Shown here: positions 4,240-6,143 of the stretch, one piece after another
Position numbering within the stretch: the stretch's first letter is position 1
How the letters are laid out: every line of letters begins with the position of its first letter
Assembly: GCA_020062805.1 (NCBI GenBank)
Contig: JAGUVP010000316.1
Coordinates: 1 to 6,143, forward strand
Length of the DNA stretch: 6,143 bases
Direction: 5' to 3'
Source: Candidatus Bipolaricaulis sp.
GTDB taxonomy: Bacteria > Bipolaricaulota > Bipolaricaulia > Bipolaricaulales > Bipolaricaulaceae
Notes under the pieces: model-generated
Seen by the model: the letters and a program-made list of their open reading frames with translations, nothing else
What the model was told of the DNA's origin: nothing
The model's database searches: none
Translations under genes and position numbers: made by a program

Positions 4240-5649
4240 CTATCTGTACAGCCAGCGGGCCATGCGGCGCATCCCCGCGCCTCGGGTGCGGTTCATCAGC
4301 CATCCCTCCCCGACGCGCTTGGTGAGAAAGCTCATCGATGGGAACGCGTGCTGGAGGAAGGCGATGTTATGGATCCGGAGCCGCTTCTGGATGAGAAGGC
4401 CCCACTCCCCGATCATCTCCCCCGCTCCCTCGCCGATGATCCGCGCCCCGTACACCCGCCCGGTCTTGCTCACGTAGGCCTTGACTGAGCCCACGGCGAT
4501 CCCCTCGGCGATCGCCGCCCCGTAGTCCTCGTAGCGAGACTCGATCGCCTCGTAGCGGATCCGCCGCTCCTTGAGGTCGCGTTCGAGCATCCCCACGTGG
4601 GCGACCGGCGGATCGGTGAACACGGTCCACGGGACGACGTACTTCCGCCAGTTGAATTTGATCGGCCCGGGGACGAGGCTGTTCATGAACGCGAGCATCC
4701 CCTGGTGCATCGCGGCATGGGAGAAAAGAAACGTCCCGTTGGCATCCCCAGGCGCGAAGATATGCTTCTGGCTCGTCTGAAGGTAGCGGTTCACCGCGAT
4801 GCCCTTCGGGCCGTGGACGACGCCGGTCCGATCGAGCTGAAGCTCGCTGAAGTCGAACCGCCGTCCGGCGGCGACGAGGAGCGCTACTCCCTCCAGCCTC
4901 TCCCCGGCCTCGGTGACGACGGCCACGCCGCCGCCGGTCTTGGCGATGCTCTGGATCTTTCGCCCGTTCAGGACGCGGATCCCCTCTGCGGTGAACCTCT
5001 TCTCGATGAGCTCCCCCGCATCGGGGTCGCCGTGGGGCAGAAGGTGGGCGTCCATGTGCACCACGCTCACCTGCGATCCCAGTCGGCGGAACGCCTGGGC
5101 CATCTCGCATCCGATCGCCCCGCCCCCGAGGACGACGAGGCTCTCCGGGACCCGCTCGAGCTGGAACAGGTTGTCGTTCGTGAGGTAGGGCACGGCGTCG
5201 AGCCCAGGGATCGGCGGCACGGCGGGGAGGCTCCCCGTGCAGATGAACACCTTCTTGGCCCGGAACCGCCCGTCGCCCACCGCGAGCGTGTGCGCGTCCA
5301 CGAACTGGGCGCCGCCTTGGCCGACGACGAGCTCGACCTTGTCGAGCATTGCCGTCGTCTTCTTGTCGCGGATGTAGGTGAGGTGCTCGGCGATCTGGGC
5401 GAACGGGGCGGTTGGGGTGAGGTGGGCCTCCCCCTCCAGGGCGTAGTCCGCAGCCCGGGCGAGGAGGTGCCGGACGTCTCCCATCCGCAACAGGGCCTTG
5501 CTCGGGATGCAGCCCGTGTTCATGCACTCGCCGCCCAGGGCGCGCTTCTCGATCCCCACAACCTTGAGGCCCATGTGGGCGGCCATCGCCGACACGGCCA
5601 TCCCCGCCGGCCCCAGGCCGATCACTGCGACATCGTACGTCTCGCTCAT
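4240..5649 (-). CDS. FAD-dependent pyridine nucleotide-disulfide oxidoreductase (Lpd-like)
   Basis: A 469-residue protein, the usual length for dihydrolipoamide dehydrogenase and its relatives. The start ATG 5649 has AGGAGG (5656-5661) 6 nt upstream. Domains in order: FAD-binding GLGPAG (11-16) with E34; redox-active disulfide GGECMNTGCIPSK with C42 and C47; NAD(P) domain GGGAIGCE (175-182); second FAD motif IFAPGDANG (297-305); C-terminal dimerisation domain (about 338-445). The residue that usually selects NAD (Glu) or NADP (basic) after the second strand is His198 in VVHMD, so the cofactor is unclear. The C-terminal active-site segment reads HAFPSMSF (434-441) where Lpd has HAHPTLHE: the catalytic His and Glu are Phe436 and Phe441. 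The tail is basic (RTRGAGMRRMARWLYR). It is therefore a family member but probably not a standard lipoamide dehydrogenase; mercuric-reductase-like, transhydrogenase-like or another disulfide/persulfide reductase are possible. No 2-oxoacid dehydrogenase subunit lies beside it. Confidence 0.5.
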   Translation of the reverse strand: MSETYDVAVIGLGPAGMAVSAMAAHMGLKVVGIEKRALGGECMNTGCIPSKALLRMGDVRHLLARAADYALEGEAHLTPTAPFAQIAEHLTYIRDKKTTAMLDKVELVVGQGGAQFVDAHTLAVGDGRFRAKKVFICTGSLPAVPPIPGLDAVPYLTNDNLFQLERVPESLVVLGGGAIGCEMAQAFRRLGSQVSVVHMDAHLLPHGDPDAGELIEKRFTAEGIRVLNGRKIQSIAKTGGGVAVVTEAGERLEGVALLVAAGRRFDFSELQLDRTGVVHGPKGIAVNRYLQTSQKHIFAPGDANGTFLFSHAAMHQGMLAFMNSLVPGPIKFNWRKYVVPWTVFTDPPVAHVGMLERDLKERRIRYEAIESRYEDYGAAIAEGIAVGSVKAYVSKTGRVYGARIIGEGAGEMIGEWGLLIQKRLRIHNIAFLQHAFPSMSFLTKRVGEGWLMNRTRGAGMRRMARWLYR

Positions 5650-5755
5650 CGTCGTCCTCCTCTCGAGGTTGGGGGGGAGTATACGGGGGGACTCCGCTGG
5701 GAGCAGGAGCCCCGTCCGCTAGACTTGGGCTGATGACCCAAAGGAGGAGTGACTG
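5650..5755. promoter_or_regulatory. Divergent promoter region of the oxidoreductase and MBL genes
   Basis: This 106-bp gap must hold both start signals. The palindrome GTATAC (5679-5684) supplies a -10-like TATACT on minus (5683-5678), 29 nt before the oxidoreductase start; its -35 partner (CTGCTC at 17 nt) is poor. On plus, TAGACT (5720-5725) is a weak -10 candidate. TTGGG (5725-5729) and CCCAA (5737-5741) can form a small hairpin just before the AAGGAGG site (5741-5747) of the MBL gene. The promoters are not clear-cut. Confidence 0.5.
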
Positions 5756-6143
5756 ATGCTGCTTACCCACGTCTTCACCCCGAAGATTGCCCACAGCTCG
5801 TACCTGCTCGTGGGGAAAAAGTCCTGCGCGGTGGTGGACCCGCGGCGGGACGTGGACGTCTACCTCGCCCAGGCCCGCGACCTGGGCGTGCGGATTACGC
5901 ACATCCTCGAGACGCATCTCCACGCGGACTTCGTGTCCGGCCACCTCGACCTCGCCGAGGCGACGGGCGCCCGGATCTACGCCCCGCGCGTCGCGGGGTG
6001 CTCCTTCGACCATGTGGGGGTTGGCGCGGGCGACGCGATCGAGATCGAAGACATGCGCCTCGACGTCCTGGAGACGCCGGGCCACACCCCGGAGCACGTG
6101 TGCTACGTGGTCACGGACACGGGACGCGGCAAGGCCCCGGTGG
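5756..6143 (+). CDS. ETHE1-like MBL-fold protein, probable persulfide dioxygenase (C-terminus beyond the window)
   Basis: The first 129 codons of an open gene; AAGGAGG (5741-5747) lies 8 nt before the ATG. The sequence is that of the glyoxalase-II/ETHE1 branch of the metallo-beta-lactamase fold: VVDPRRDVDVYL (26-37), the metal motif ETHLHADFVSGH (52-63) and TPGHTPEH (107-114). In human ETHE1 the iron is held by the first His of HxHxDH, the His of TPGHT and a later Asp; H54 and H110 match the first two, and the Asp would be past the window edge. The last His of HxHxDH is Phe59 here, a change I recall from MBL proteins fused to rhodanese domains. ETHE1 enzymes oxidise glutathione persulfide to sulfite using O2; a plain thioester hydrolase is the alternative. 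The divergent disulfide oxidoreductase fits a thiol or sulfur redox setting, but that is inference. A C-terminal rhodanese domain may follow. Confidence 0.5.
   Translation, partial: MLLTHVFTPKIAHSSYLLVGKKSCAVVDPRRDVDVYLAQARDLGVRITHILETHLHADFVSGHLDLAEATGARIYAPRVAGCSFDHVGVGAGDAIEIEDMRLDVLETPGHTPEHVCYVVTDTGRGKAPV

Noticed and set aside
4240..5649. Naming the oxidoreductase lpdA
   Set aside because: The His-Glu dyad is absent and no 2-oxoacid dehydrogenase genes are adjacent, so the symbol is not supported.
4367..6097. A 576-codon minus-strand open frame
   Set aside because: It is a shadow: it overlaps the well-supported oxidoreductase in another frame and the MBL gene on the opposite strand. 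Its sequence is Arg/Pro/Gly-rich with no domain, typical of frame-shifted reading of G+C-rich genes.

Overview
This is a G+C-rich bacterial window with six protein genes, two of them cut by the window edges, and two intergenic clusters of short GTAG-headed hairpin repeats. No rRNA, tRNA, CRISPR array or transposase is visible. The organism cannot be fixed from the sequence. The mix of FN3-repeat lipoproteins, GTG starts, strong AAGGAGG ribosome sites and REP-type repeats would suit an uncultivated anaerobic or thermophilic lineage such as Bipolaricaulota (OP1), but that is a guess from general impression.

Layout: (1) 1-820, minus: a lipoprotein with fibronectin-III repeats that runs off the left edge. 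(2) 1000-1344, minus: a small exported or membrane protein with two C-terminal membrane helices. (3) 1345-1535: divergent promoter region. (4) 1536-2405, plus: an aminoglycoside-phosphotransferase-fold kinase. (5) 2406-2884: convergent gap with repeat cluster 1, a 117-bp block of three hairpins present twice in tandem. (6) 2885-3862, minus: a two-domain GNAT acetyltransferase. (7) 3863-4239: repeat cluster 2 with seven hairpins. (8) 4240-5649, minus: a flavin disulfide oxidoreductase of the dihydrolipoamide dehydrogenase family that keeps its redox cysteines but lacks the usual C-terminal His-Glu dyad. (9) 5650-5755: divergent promoter region. (10) 5756 to the right edge, plus: the start of an ETHE1-like metallo-beta-lactamase-fold protein, probably a persulfide dioxygenase or its rhodanese fusion.

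No long operon is seen. The one functional pairing the layout suggests is the divergent pair at 4240-6143, a disulfide oxidoreductase beside a persulfide-type hydrolase, which could share a role in thiol, persulfide or sulfur redox chemistry. The kinase and acetyltransferase are convergent and unrelated on sequence grounds.

The most interesting content is the repeat family. Thirteen elements in two clusters share one exact 25-nt plan: GTAG (GTAA once), an 8-nt arm, a 5-nt loop that reads YYYRT on the GTAG strand in all thirteen, and the complementary 8-nt arm. The arms differ from each other by compensating changes. This matches the architecture of REP elements handled by RAYT (REP-associated tyrosine) transposases. 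The two clusters also share an inverted composite module with a permuted array of four 7-bp repeats, so the acetyltransferase gene lies between inverted copies of it.
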